Source: Boesenbergia rotunda
Lineage: Eukaryota; Streptophyta; Magnoliopsida; Zingiberales; Zingiberaceae
DNA length: 64,000 nt
Direction: 5' to 3'
Assembly: GCA_024364735.1 (NCBI GenBank)
Contig: JAGFNQ010008264.1
Coordinates: forward strand, 281,560 to 345,559
A program made the position numbers and the translations under genes. The number at the start of each line of letters is the position of its first letter. Position 1 is the first letter of the stretch. Under the pieces are notes generated by a model, which worked only from the letters and a program-made list of their open reading frames with translations, had not been told where the DNA came from and made no database searches. Below are positions 54,388 to 64,000 of the stretch, one piece after another.

Positions 54388-54817
54388 CAATGTTCAGGTC
54401 AAATCCCTTGTCAAAATCCTGAAAGAAGGAGTCAACTCTGGCTCCTTAACTGAACCAGTTCAGGAAGGAAGCTCCACTCAAGTCCAAAAACTTGAGGAGG
54501 AGAATTCCTCCTTGAAATCTCAGGTAAAGGAACTTAGAGTTGCATTAGAATGATTTACCTTGGGTTCCAAGAGTCTTGACATGATTTTTGGAAAACAAAA
54601 ATCAGTTCTAAATCGATCCGGACTTGGTTATCGAACCAACTCATGGTACAGATCATACTACTTTGTTTTGAACCAAAGAAGAACCCGAGTCCAAGCATGG
54701 GTCCCAAAATTATGCTTGATAAATCAAGCTGGACCAAACCAATATTGGATTCCCAAGGACAAGATTTACATCTTACATAGCCCATATCGAGGGTTTAGTC
54801 CAGGGGAACCAATATGA
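54388..54817 (+). pseudogene. gag: Element A copia gag, second part
   Basis: Continues the host frame: VQKLEEENSSLKSQVKELRV, then a stop near 54551 and the block GSKSLDMIFGKQKSVLNRSG to PYRGFSPGEPI. It lacks the ANLKSIFM end seen in P1. Confidence 0.85.
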
Positions 54818-55985
54818 AAACCATTTTTATAGTTTGTTAAATTATTCATTTTCTTGCTATTTGATGCTTGTTTATTTTGTTTTTGCAAAAACATTATGCT
54901 TAGACTTAGGAACAGTTAGATAAGGATTTGACTTATTTGAAACTTGCACAACCTAGTATTAGGGTAGGGCGAGATGATAGTACGTTAGGGAAGCTTGTCT
55001 AAAAAGTTAGGTAGGGTAAGGCGTACCCTATTTGGACCTATTAGTCAGGTGGAACTAATCGAAGCTACCTCGCCAAATCTTCAACTAGTTAGACCAAGGT
55101 TTCCCAATAAGTAATTTGAGAATAAAATTTCTTTAAAAGGCTTTGTCTAGGAAAGGGTTGATGATTCAATAAGGCTATAGCCAAAGAAGGCCTCTATGCC
55201 TTGTCAAGACCTGGAAGTCAATTATCGAAATTTATTTTCAACTTACTAATTGTTAAATCTAAATCTAACACAAGTTTAAATCAAATCATAGTGTTAACAT
55301 AAAACTAAGATAAAATTAATGCATCTCACAAAATATATAAGGATACCTGTTTTGTCACTTAGAAATGAGTGGCATGCTTAGGACCTAATAATTTAGTCCA
55401 ACCCAACCAATTCAATTAATTTTTAATATACCATCAATTCAACTAAATTAAAGTTTAAAATTCAATTTAACATTTTCAAATATTTAACTCAAAATTCAAT
55501 TTAACATTTTCATAATTTTAACTTAATATTTTCAAAAATCCAACTTAATATTTTTAAAAATCCAAATTAGTACATTAAAAAATTAAACTTAATATTTTCA
55601 AAATTAAACTTAATATTATTCAAAATTAAACTTAATAATTTTCAAAATTAAACTTATTATTTTTCAAAACTTTAACTTAATGTTTTCAAAAATTCTATCT
55701 AATATTTTTCAAAATTTAACTTAATGTTTTTAAAAATTTAATTTAATATTTTTTAAAATTTAACTTAATGTTTTCAAAAATTCAATTTAATATTTCTCAA
55801 AAATTTAACATAATATTTTCAAAAATTCATTTTAATATTTTTCAAAATTTAACTTAATTCAATTTAATTTTTTTCAACATTTAACTTAATTTCAAAGTTT
55901 TAATTTTGAAATCAAACTAAGTTTTTTTACTTAACCACCCTTTTAAAATTTACACAAAATTGAACTTAGGATTTGATTGACTAAA
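54818..55985 (+). other. Element A spacer and A/T-rich array
   Basis: No coding frame. 54840-55400 is the conserved gag-to-pol spacer (GATGATAGTACGTTAGGGAAG near 54973) with hairpin arms GCATCTCAC (55321-55329) and a degraded partner near 55367-55377. 55430-55920 is a tandem A/T-rich array of about 40-45 bp units (TTCAAAATTTAACTTAATATT type). Confidence 0.7.
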
Positions 55986-56236
55986 CTAAACCCAGTCAAA
56001 GAATGGTCAACCGGGTGCCCAATGCTTTCCCAGCGTACGAGGTAGTCATAGGCTGTCATGCCTATTTTCAAGCGCCTGATTAAGCTCTCGGGTGCCTCAT
56101 CTCTGCCATGGGCGCCCGGGAAGGGCTTTATAAGCCCTCGCCCATGGCACCCTCTCCACACCAAATCACAACTTCTTCCTCACTTCTAAGAGCTTTCCAA
56201 GCATCCCAAGTCTTCCTCTCTTCTTCCTCTCCTACA
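55986..56236 (+). promoter_or_regulatory. Internal promoter of the captured gene in element A
   Basis: GGGCGCC/GGGTGCC motifs lead to nested inverted repeats centred on a TATA box: GGGCTTTATAAGCCC (56123-56137) inside CCATGGGCG (56106-56114) and CGCCCATGG (56139-56147). A pyrimidine-rich leader follows up to the ATG at 56237. Position in the element and layout match 5395-5880 of M1. Confidence 0.6.
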
Positions 56237-56357
56237 ATGCCACCTCGGTATATTTTATTTAAGGGCTTGTCTTTTTTAACTTATTATTATTAATCAATTT
56301 CAGTTATTGATTATTATAATTAGCAAATGTCATCCTACCGAGACCGACCTCGGTATC
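56237..56357 (+). pseudogene. Captured gene in element A: exon 1, intron and start of exon 2
   Basis: Exon 1 56237-56247 encodes MPP plus part of a codon. Intron 56248-56323 (76 nt, GTATAT...TTAG, A/T-rich). Exon 2 from 56324 reads KCHPTETD. Spliced start MPPRKCH compares with MPPKKRH in M1. The rest is cut off by P4 at 56358, so the protein domain itself cannot be seen here; identification depends on the M1 match. Confidence 0.5.
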
Positions 56358-57920
56358 TGTTGGTGCAAGTTGCATTAGTGATGTCCTCCTCTAAGTGTTT
56401 TAATGTTTAATAATAGACTTAAGTTAATGATACATTAAACAGACAAAGGGGGAATTAAGAGAGAAGTAACAAAGTGGACCAAAGTCCAAGTGAATCTAGG
56501 CACTATGTCCTGATCGAGGATTGGGAACTAAGTCCTGGCAAAGGATTGGGCACCGAAGACCTGCTCAGAAGGTGGGCACGAAGTCCTGGTCGAGGACTGG
56601 GAAAGAAGACCTGGCCGAGGGTTGGGCACCGAAGTCCTGGTCGAGGACTGGGCAAGAAGACCTGGCCGAGGGTTGGGCACCGAAGTCCTGGACTTAGGGC
56701 TTGAGCACGATGTCTTGGTCCGAGGGGCTGAGCAACTTAGCTGAGCGATGACGAAGGACAGAAGTAGAGACAGGTTAGGGTTCGGGCGTCATGAGGTCCG
56801 GAAGTATCGAAAGCTAAGCAAAAGTTCACCCCAAGGACTGGGTGGCAACCGTCTCCAGAGAGGAGTAGGTGAAAGGCGCGTTCTCGGGGGTGAGAACTTG
56901 CGTCGGTTTGACCTAGGGTTTCCTGGAAATCCAAAGTCCGAACTAAGTCCTTAAGGCTAACATTGTATGTATATGTACTTTGTGTTTGTGTATCTTGCAG
57001 GTACTAAGAACCGGAGACAAAGCAAGCGAATGGCTGGAAAGCAGCCAACCCAGGTGCCCCCACTGATGGGGGCGCCCAGATCAGTGTGTAAAACCCAGTG
57101 TTGGGTTGAATGCCTTGAAGCCACGTGCCCAGGATGATGGGGGTGCCCAAGCCAAAAAGTAAACAATGCAGTTTCATGAATAAGCAGAATAGGCTTCCAT
57201 ACGGGCGCCCGGGATGATACAGGCGCCCAAGTTGAAAGTTGTTTTGATGTTTCGAGGTCGAAACACAAGATAAACCTTCCTCAGGCACCCGGGAGCTCCC
57301 AGGCACCCTGGTCAGAGATCTTATCAGCTGCGGCAAGTTCGGCGTGGGGATAAGGTTTGACCGAGTTCATAGGGGCGCCCCCAGCGTATCAGGCGCCCGT
57401 ATGAAGCTTATATAAGGGGCTTCGACCCCTCTACTTCAAACACAACTGCCAAGTGCTATTCTGATCATTTTGACCGATGGCAACATGCTAAAGACGAGGC
57501 TCTACGACCGGGAGACTCCAGGAGGAAGTGCGCGGCACTTTGGAGGTCTAGATCAGCCGAGCTTCAGACTTTGTTTTGTTCGGTTTGATTTTATTTAATT
57601 CCGCACTTAATTTTCAATATTCTTGCTTGTAATTATCAACTGTAAGACGGGTTTTCTCCACCTCCGAAAATTCCGAAAAGGAGACCAATAGTGGACTTAC
57701 GCCGAGTACATAGGCCTTGGACGTACTGACCCTGGGGGGTCGGGAACCAAGTAAATAAATCCCCGCGTGTCTGTCTTGCTTTTATTTTTCTGTATTTACT
57801 TTTCCGTTGTGCTACTAACGTTCTAAGTCTAGAACGATCCAAGCTTTCTACAAAGTCTCCGCGAGAGATTTTCACGGTCGATATTCACCCCCCCCCTCTA
57901 TCGATGGCACCGATCCTACA
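56358..57920 (+). repeat. P4 5' LTR (1.6 kb)
   Basis: TGTTGGTGCAAG to GATCCTACA. Minisatellite of GTCCTGGTCGAGGACTGGG type (56500-56720), CACGTG (57122-57127), GGCGCC motifs (57060-57400), TATA box TATATAAG (57409-57416) followed by AGGGG...CCCCT inverted repeat. The open frame at 56474-56704 is the minisatellite. Confidence 0.9.
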
Positions 57921-58024
57921 ATTGGTATCAAAGCTAGGCCGCTCTTCACCGGACTAACCGCCGATGGAGCAACGACGCCAGGAGTTGAGGGGAAGCCCAG
58001 GGGTGAATCAGGTGCATTTTTTTA

Positions 58025-58528
58025 ATGTCCATTTTTAAGTTCCATATTATTTATTTCACGTGCAGGGAGAGAGGGCACTATAAAAATCAGTGCCCTACTC
58101 GTAAGACTCGATCTACACCACCGGCGGCAAAGGGGGCACCAGCGCCAGGAGTCCGGAAAAACAAGGATCACGTACGATGCTTCAAATGCGAGAAGTACGG
58201 ACACTACAAAAACAAGTGTCCGGCGAAGGTACGTAAGATTTATGTTCCAAAAATTTTACAAATTCCTGCAATGTCTTTTAATAATTTAGATAATTTCCCT
58301 GATAAGGTAGAATTACTGCATAGTCAAGTAGATATTTTGAATGACAAGTTACAAAATGTGAATATGGCTAAAATATTAGAAATAAATTGTTTAATCATTA
58401 ATACCAATTCAATAATTGCTAAAATTAATTCTGAACTTAAATCTGAAATAAACTCTGATAATTCTATGGATAATGATACAATTAATTCTGAATTGAGGAT
58501 GAGGAGGATATGGAACTATCTAAGATAA
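58025..58528 (+). pseudogene. gag: P4 gag remnant with CCHC knuckles
   Basis: Only the nucleocapsid end is left. The first knuckle is incomplete (CRERGHYKNQC, first Cys missing); the second is whole (CFKCEKYGHYKNKC). A polar Asn/Ile-rich tail (VDILNDKLQNVNMAKILEIN) ends at 58528. A short ATG frame from 57964 (MEQRRQELRG) lies upstream, but the capsid domain is absent, so a deletion separates the two. Confidence 0.75.
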
Positions 58529-58659
58529 AGGTCATATTAAATAAAGTTCACAAAGGTTCAAACAAATTCGAATAGTTAGAAAAACTTGAAAAGATAGATA
58601 TAGAAGAGTTAGAAATTTTCGAAATAATGAAAATTCTGAACTTAAACCCACAACTATTA

Positions 58660-59130
58660 ATCAATCATTTCAACCTTAATTATTCAAATCTTAATTTAAT
58701 TAAATCTTAATTTAAATTAAATTCATCTTAATTCAAATTCAAATTAATTCAAATCAATTAAATTAAATCTTAATTCAAATTAATTCAAATCAATTAAATT
58801 AAATCTTAATTCAATTAATTCAAATCAATTAAATTAAATCTTAAATTCAAATTAATTCAAATTAATTCAAATCAATTAAATTAAATCTTAAATTCAAATT
58901 AATTCAAATCAATTAAATTAAATCTTTAATTCAAATTAATTCAAATCAATTAAATTAAATCTTAATTCAAATTAATTCAAATCAATTAAATTAAATCTTA
59001 ATTAAATCAAATTCAATTCAAACTCAATTAATTCAAACTTAAATTAATTCAAATTAATTAAATCTTAACTCAAATTCAAATTAATCTTTAATTAATCATT
59101 AATTAATTCAAATTAATTCTTAGATTAATT
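58660..59130. repeat. A/T-only minisatellite (AATTCAAAT / AATTAAATTAAATCTT)
   Basis: About eight imperfect units of roughly 45-55 bp built from AATTCAAATTAATTCAAATC and AATTAAATTAAATCTT, almost without G. Confidence 0.88.
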
Positions 59131-59785
59131 AATCCGTAACTTTAAGTAATATTTTTTTTAACTCGTAAATAACTTAAACTCAAATTAAATAAAATCCTAC
59201 CCAAAGTGCAACAATAAATTTAATAAAACTAAATATGTTAAAGTGAGTTGACATATTCGCAGGTTCACACGATATGTATCAAATCGAGAATTTGATACAT
59301 CTTTAGAAACGTAACTAAAATGCTTTGGACTTGTTTGAATCATGCATTAATGTCATGGACATGCATCTGTTATTTTCTTTTAAATATATGACATGTCATT
59401 CATATTTAATTTTATGCATAAATTAGAACAGCTATAGGAAAAAGAATAATTGAAACTTGAATAACCTAGTATTGGGAGGAGGTGAGATGATAGTACGTTA
59501 GGGAAGCCATCTTGGCAGAACTAGCCGAAGCTACCGATCCAAGACCAAAACTAGTTAAACCAAAATCTTTCAAGAAGTAACTTGAAGATGAATTTTCTAT
59601 AAAAGGCTTTGTCAAGGAAAGGGTTGATGATCGAATAAGGCTACGGCCAAAGAAGGCCTAGTGCCTCGCCAAGACCTGGAAGTCAATTACTGAAAATCAA
59701 ATTCACTTTACTATTGCTAGATTTGAATTTAACACAAGTTTCAATCAAATCTTAGATTTAATAATAAATTAAGGCAATTATTCAA

Positions 59786-59853
59786 GCATCTCACAATACA
59801 CCCATAAGGCAACCATGCTTGCTGTATTGAGACACCTAGAATGGGTGAGATGT
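59786..59853 (+). other. Conserved hairpin module, P4 copy
   Basis: GCATCTCAC (59786-59794) can pair with GTGAGATGT (59845-59853; 8 pairs plus one G-T). Alternatively CAATACA (from 59794) pairs with a TGTATTG near 59823-59829, so two folds are possible. Confidence 0.55.
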
Positions 59854-61408
59854 TAAGGACTAAGAAATTGATAAGCATGTTTTAAAACTGTTTTCAAAAT
59901 TGTTAGAATATTTTTCTAAAAATATATTTTCAAAATAGAGCTTCAATATAATAATGTTTGTATGGAATTCATGCTTGTCTGATTGAATATAATATGCTTT
60001 CAAAAATTATATCTTTTTCAAAAATTATTTAACTCACGCAATTAGACACAAGCCTCGTAGGACAACACTAAAGTTCTTTAAGGCACTTAGATAGAGTCAA
60101 ACGATGTCGGGTACAGGGGGAGTATTTTCACTCTTTTAAAAAAAAATCTATTATTTGAAAAGACTTTTCGAAAACTGCACCTCAATTTCTATCACATATG
60201 TTTTCAAAAAGGCTTATATTTTAAAAATTATCGTCTTTCCAAATTGTGGTTTCAAAATTTATCTACCTGAAAATTATCATTCACTTGATTTTGATAAACC
60301 CTAAAGACACAGAGGAAGGTCCACTTAATGATCTACAAGGGCTCCAAGGATGTGTCAAATTTAGGGGGAGTCTAAATCAAAAGAAAATTCTCTAACAAGT
60401 ATTTTTCAATTTTTTTTTAATTATGAAATAATTCATTTGGTCTAAACCAAACCCTAAAGACTCAGAGGAATAGTACTTGTGGTCAACAAGCTTCCTAGGA
60501 CTGGGTCAAGTTTAGGGGGAGGTTAAACTAAAAGAATTATTAAACATTTTAAAATATATATATATATGTTTTCGTGCACTACTTTTTCAAAATCTTGTTG
60601 AAAACATAAATAGTTAGTCTTTCAAAATATACTTACATATATTTCCAAAGTACTATCATTGTTTTTTTTTTAATTGTGTTCGGAAAGAGTATTTTCTTGA
60701 GTTTGGAAAATTTCCAGGACACTTAGGAAAATGTCCTTGTAATCAACAAAGTTTCCTAAGATTGTGTCAGAATGGAAGATAGACCAAGTCAAGTAAAATA
60801 CTTTCAAAATGCATAATATCCTTTCAAAACGGTATTTATATTTTTCAAAGTCTAACACTTTTCAAACAGTACTTATATTTTCCAAAATTGCAAACTTTTT
60901 TTCAAAAATTGCACAATATCTTTCAAAGTTACTTATGGTTTTCAAAAATGTAAATTTTTCAAAATACTTGCATTTTTCAAAAGCTCATAACAATTTTCAA
61001 AGTACTTGTACTTTTCAAAGCAGTTAATATTCTTTCAAAAGTTATGCAAAATTATTGTATTTTCAAAACAAATGCACTAAGTATTTTTCAAAAAGAACCA
61101 AAGGTTTCCATTGGTGGTGCATGTATTTTTGTTTTTTTGATGTATGACAAAGGGGGAGAGATGTGCCATAAGTTAGAAATAATTTTTTTCTCTCTTACCA
61201 AAGGATCAATTAATCAAACTGTTTTTCAAAAAGGGGGAGAGTGAAAGTTAGAAATGTTTTTTCCAATTTTTCTTCCTTATTTTTTCCTAGAGGATCAAAA
61301 ATATATTTTCAAAACATAGATCATTTTTTATTTTGATCCCAAGGATAGTAAGTTATCCCTTCAACCAATCTAACTTAAGATATTGTCAAACATCAAAATA
61401 GGGGAGAT

Positions 61409-61683
61409 TGTTGGTGCAAGTTGCATCAATGATGTCCTCCTCTAAGTGTTTTAATGTTTGACAATAGACTTAAGTCAGTGATACATTAAACAGACAGAGG
61501 GGGAATTAAGTGAGAAGTAACAAAGTGGACCAAAGTCCTAGTGAATCTAGGCACTAAGTCCTGATCGAGGATTGGGCACTAAGTCCTGGCAAAGGGTTGG
61601 GCACCGAAGACTTGTTGGGAAGGTGGGCACGAAGTCCTGGTCGAGGACTGGGCAAGAAGACCTGGCCGAAGGTTGGGCACCGA
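61409..61683 (+). repeat. P4 3' LTR, first 275 bp
   Basis: Matches 56358 onward, then stops at GGGCACCGA where the gypsy LTR begins. Confidence 0.9.
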
Positions 61684-62013
61684 TGTAACGACCCGGAAAA
61701 TTCTCTTAATATTTTCTTTGAAATATTAAGCATGTCTAGATAATTTTTCGAAGGGCCTAAAAATATTAGTACGAATCTTAGCCTAAAACCCATGGTTTTC
61801 TCATTTAAATTGAGAAACTAAGTACTAAGGGGCCTTATAGGGGCTTTTTAGTGCCATTATTATGGGTGGTTTTTAGGTAGAATTTAATATAAAAATAGAT
61901 GGATTTTAATGAAAAATATTAACATAATTATGGGGGAATTTTTAATGAATTTTCAAAAATAATAGGAAATAAATTTTAAAAAAAATAAAATAAAAAATTA
62001 GTGCATGCACCAA

Positions 62014-62067
62014 GGATTGAACCTTGGACCTCTTGTACAACCAAGCATGCACTAACCAATTCACCTA
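62014..62067 (-). other. tRNA-like segment with A-box and B-box motifs in the gypsy LTR
   Basis: On the minus strand TAGGTGAATTGG (62067-62056) and GGTTCAATCC (62023-62014) are 32 bp apart, the same spacing as at 9245-9298. A T-arm-like stem CCAAGG/CCTTGG surrounds the B box (62010-62027). Confidence 0.5.
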
Positions 62068-63439
62068 GCAAGGGAGTGCTATGAGGGAATGAAGTGGATC
62101 ATAGTTAAGGCTTGGGAAAGATGAAGAGTCACCAAGAGAAGAGACATCATGACTCTTCATTTACCCATTTTAAAGTGGTATAAAGGTGGCAAGGAAGTTA
62201 CAACTTCCCTTCTCCTCTTCATTTTCTTCTTCCTCCCCTTCTAGCCGAAACTTCAAGCCCTCTTCTCCCTTGGAAAAAATTCACATAAGCCCCATTTTGA
62301 AGATCTAAGGCCCCCCTACAAGGATACAAGGACTAAGGAGAGTTTAGAGACAAGGAGGTTCTCTTGTTATCTTTTATTCGAAGTTTGTAAGCAAGATCAA
62401 GAAAGGTAAATCCCTCTCACCTGTGGTATGATAGCTTTCAAAGTTATATGTCATGATCTAAGTCTTATTGGCATGATATGTTGGAAAAAATCCATGAAAA
62501 GGGCTCATGAAGGTTTCGGCCAAGGCATATTTTGGGCTAGAAATCATGTTAAAGACTTGATTTATATTTGCAAATGGTTATCTATGATAGGTGAAGTATA
62601 AAAGCATGATGTTTGAAGTTTTAGGGCACCCTAAGAACCCCTTAGGGTTTCGGCCACTTTCAAGATTAGACCTAGGTTTAATCTTCAATTCTCCAAGCAT
62701 GCTTAGTATGTCTTGCTATGATATAGTATGGATGAAAGTAGTGATTTGTATAAATTTTCTATGGGTTTGTTACCCTTATAGGTTTCGGCCAAGTCATGTA
62801 CTAGGGCTAGGGTTAGTGTTAAGTCCAATCAAAGGTTAAATTGGTCTTCCATGGTATGATATGCAAGGTATAGGATGTTAATCTTAACCTAGGAAAATTT
62901 TCTATGAATTTAGATCTCCTTCAAGTTTCGGCCAAGACCCCAAACTTAGGGTTTGGTTTGGGTTCGGGTCTCAAGAATGCATGTTATAAGTTACAATGAT
63001 GCTAGTACATTTTTAAGCATGATGTAAGGGCCTCCATGTGACTAAAATCCTAGTTTATGTGTTATATAACATGACTTTGTATGGTTAATGTTAGGTTATA
63101 TTTTAATCATGAATATTTAGATCATATGTCATGAATGCATGTAATTGATGTAGAAGTAGGTTATGATAAATATAATGATGCATGAATATTGATAAATGCT
63201 TATAATGAATTTATGATTCATGAAGATATATACATGTTTTATGATGAATGCTATGAACCCTAGTAGTAGGTGTTAGGTTTATATGTAGCTTATCATCCAT
63301 GTCTTATGATGAATACTAGGATTATGCATGCTAGATGAAATGTATCATGTATGAGGTGTATGTTTATTATGTATCATGATCATGCAAGCTTGATGAACCC
63401 GGATAAGGTTATGACTAGAACCATGATTATGCATGTATG

Positions 63440-63600
63440 TCCTATTATGTGAATAAAGAATGATAAGTATGAATGAAGGCGATGGTTATGCCTTAAGTAT
63501 GAATGATAAGTATGAATGATGAAGGCATGACGATGATATGAAATAAGTATGAATGATAAGTATGAATGACAAGTATGAATGATGAAGCATGCATGTTTAT
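63440..63600. repeat. Tandem AAGTATGAATGA array
   Basis: About seven copies of a 12-13 bp unit, interrupted by GAAGGC-type spacers. Confidence 0.85.
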
Positions 63601-63635
63601 TTTTATGTATGAGGCTTGTACCGGACCGAAGTAAG

Positions 63636-63790
63636 GGTCCAAGGGATGGGCACCTTAAGAACGCCCCGGTTCTGGACTACTGAAGATGTCCACGGTTCTG
63701 GCACTACCGAAGCTGTGCAATAGGGATGGGCACCTTAAGAACGCCCCGGTTCTAGGACTACCGACTATGCTGTCCTTACCCTAGTAGGTT
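63636..63790. repeat. Direct repeat of about 75 bp, two copies
   Basis: Both copies start near GGGATGGGCACCTTAAGAAC (63636 and 63723) and continue CGCCCCGGTTCT and a GACTAC-GA motif. Confidence 0.85.
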
Positions 63791-64000
63791 GAGGCTAGCT
63801 ACCTCATATTTACTTAGGGATGCGCGCTTATGATATATGTATGTGGTACAAGCCGGGGACCCCAATGATGTTATGTTTATGTTAAAGCATTTAAAAGTAT
63901 GATTTCAAAACTAAGCATCTTTATGTAGTAAATGCATTAGACTCATTCATACATCCATGTTATGCATCGCGCCAAGGTAAGTATATTTTATGCTTGTGTT

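Larger units (their letters stand above)
58529..61408 (+). other. P4 noncoding interior
   Basis: No supported frame. It contains the A/T tandem array (58660-59130), the conserved spacer with hairpin (59400-59860), repeated CCTAAAGAC / CTAGGACTGGGTCAA blocks shared with M2 (60300, 60450, 60750), TTTTCAAAA-rich stretches and the polypurine tract. Confidence 0.7.
56358..61683 (+). mobile_element. P4: non-autonomous copia-derived element, 3' LTR truncated
   Basis: 5' LTR 56358-57920, primer site 57923-57934 (TGGTATCAAAGC, one mismatch), a gag remnant with zinc knuckles (58025-58528), then about 2.9 kb noncoding, polypurine tract near 61398-61408 and the first 275 bp of the 3' LTR, cut at 61684. 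No pol. Confidence 0.88.
61684..64000 (+). mobile_element. Ty3/gypsy LTR, incomplete at the window end
   Basis: Starts TGTAACGACCCGG, resembling the Tekay-like LTRs at 9058 and 18474. It has an antisense tRNA-like segment (62014-62067), TATA box (62179-62185, TATAAAG), a pyrimidine-rich leader with AGCCGAAAC, repeated TTTCGGCC words, a TATGAATGA tandem array and two copies of a GATGGGCACCTTAAGAACGC block. No gene is supported. The end, primer site and interior lie beyond the window. Confidence 0.75.

Noticed and set aside
56474..56704. Repetitive 76-codon frame (GLGKKTWPRVGHRSP units) as a repeat protein
   Set aside because: It is the LTR minisatellite read through; other LTRs have the same repeat with stops.
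62591..62839. 82-codon frame at the right end as a gene
   Set aside because: Lies in the leader part of a gypsy LTR with repeated TTTCGGCC words; no domain.

Overview
This window is a pile of nested plant LTR retrotransposons. I found no host gene, rRNA, functional tRNA gene or CRISPR array. The evidence for a plant is: Ty1/copia and chromodomain Ty3/gypsy elements primed by initiator-Met tRNA, 2.2-2.4 kb LTRs, an Athila/Tat-like LTR, and a 'putative plant transposon protein' reading frame. The host is probably a monocot with a large repeat-rich genome; I cannot name the species. Names used below (M = minus strand, P = plus strand, G1/G2 = gypsy halves) are my own labels.

Layout, left to right. 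1-273 is the end of a minus copia LTR and 274-1598 is noncoding LTR-like DNA. 1599-9057 is M1, a minus copia-derived element whose pol is replaced by a small intron-containing gene with its own promoter; its gag is tandemly duplicated and its 5' end is cut by a gypsy LTR at 9058. 9058-20731 looks like one Tekay-like chromovirus but is a head-to-tail composite of two copies (G1, G2) joined at an ambiguous base (n, 14898). 20732-22023 plus 44224-46388 is P1, a plus copia element split by M3. M3 (22024-44218, minus, 5-bp duplication CTATT) is a full-length but decayed copia. It is itself interrupted by a 2.2 kb solo LTR (26438-28657, GCTAG), by the non-autonomous element M2 (29412-37271, GTTTC) and by a 2.4 kb Athila/Tat-like LTR (40012-42438, GCAGC).

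Right part. Element A (plus) begins with an LTR at 46531-48996 that is split by solo LTR B (46718-47946, GATTG). It has a decayed gag that is split by a 4.1 kb gag-only element (50281-54387, CAACG/CAATG). It then carries the same promoter and first exon seen in M1 before being cut by P4 (from 56358), another non-autonomous element. P4's 3' LTR is cut at 61684 by a gypsy LTR that runs off the window.

How the parts relate. Autonomous-type copies (M3, P1) supply gag, protease, integrase, RT and RNase H, all now broken. Non-autonomous relatives (M1, M2, the gag-only element, A, P4) keep LTRs, primer site, polypurine tract and part of gag. Three features recur and look most worth study: (1) the captured gene with internal TATA promoter and short intron at the same place in M1 and A; (2) a conserved hairpin module present both between gag and protease and in the 3' untranslated region, with paired base changes; (3) LTR promoters in which a TATA box abuts a G/C hairpin, with GGCGCC palindromes and a CACGTG box upstream.
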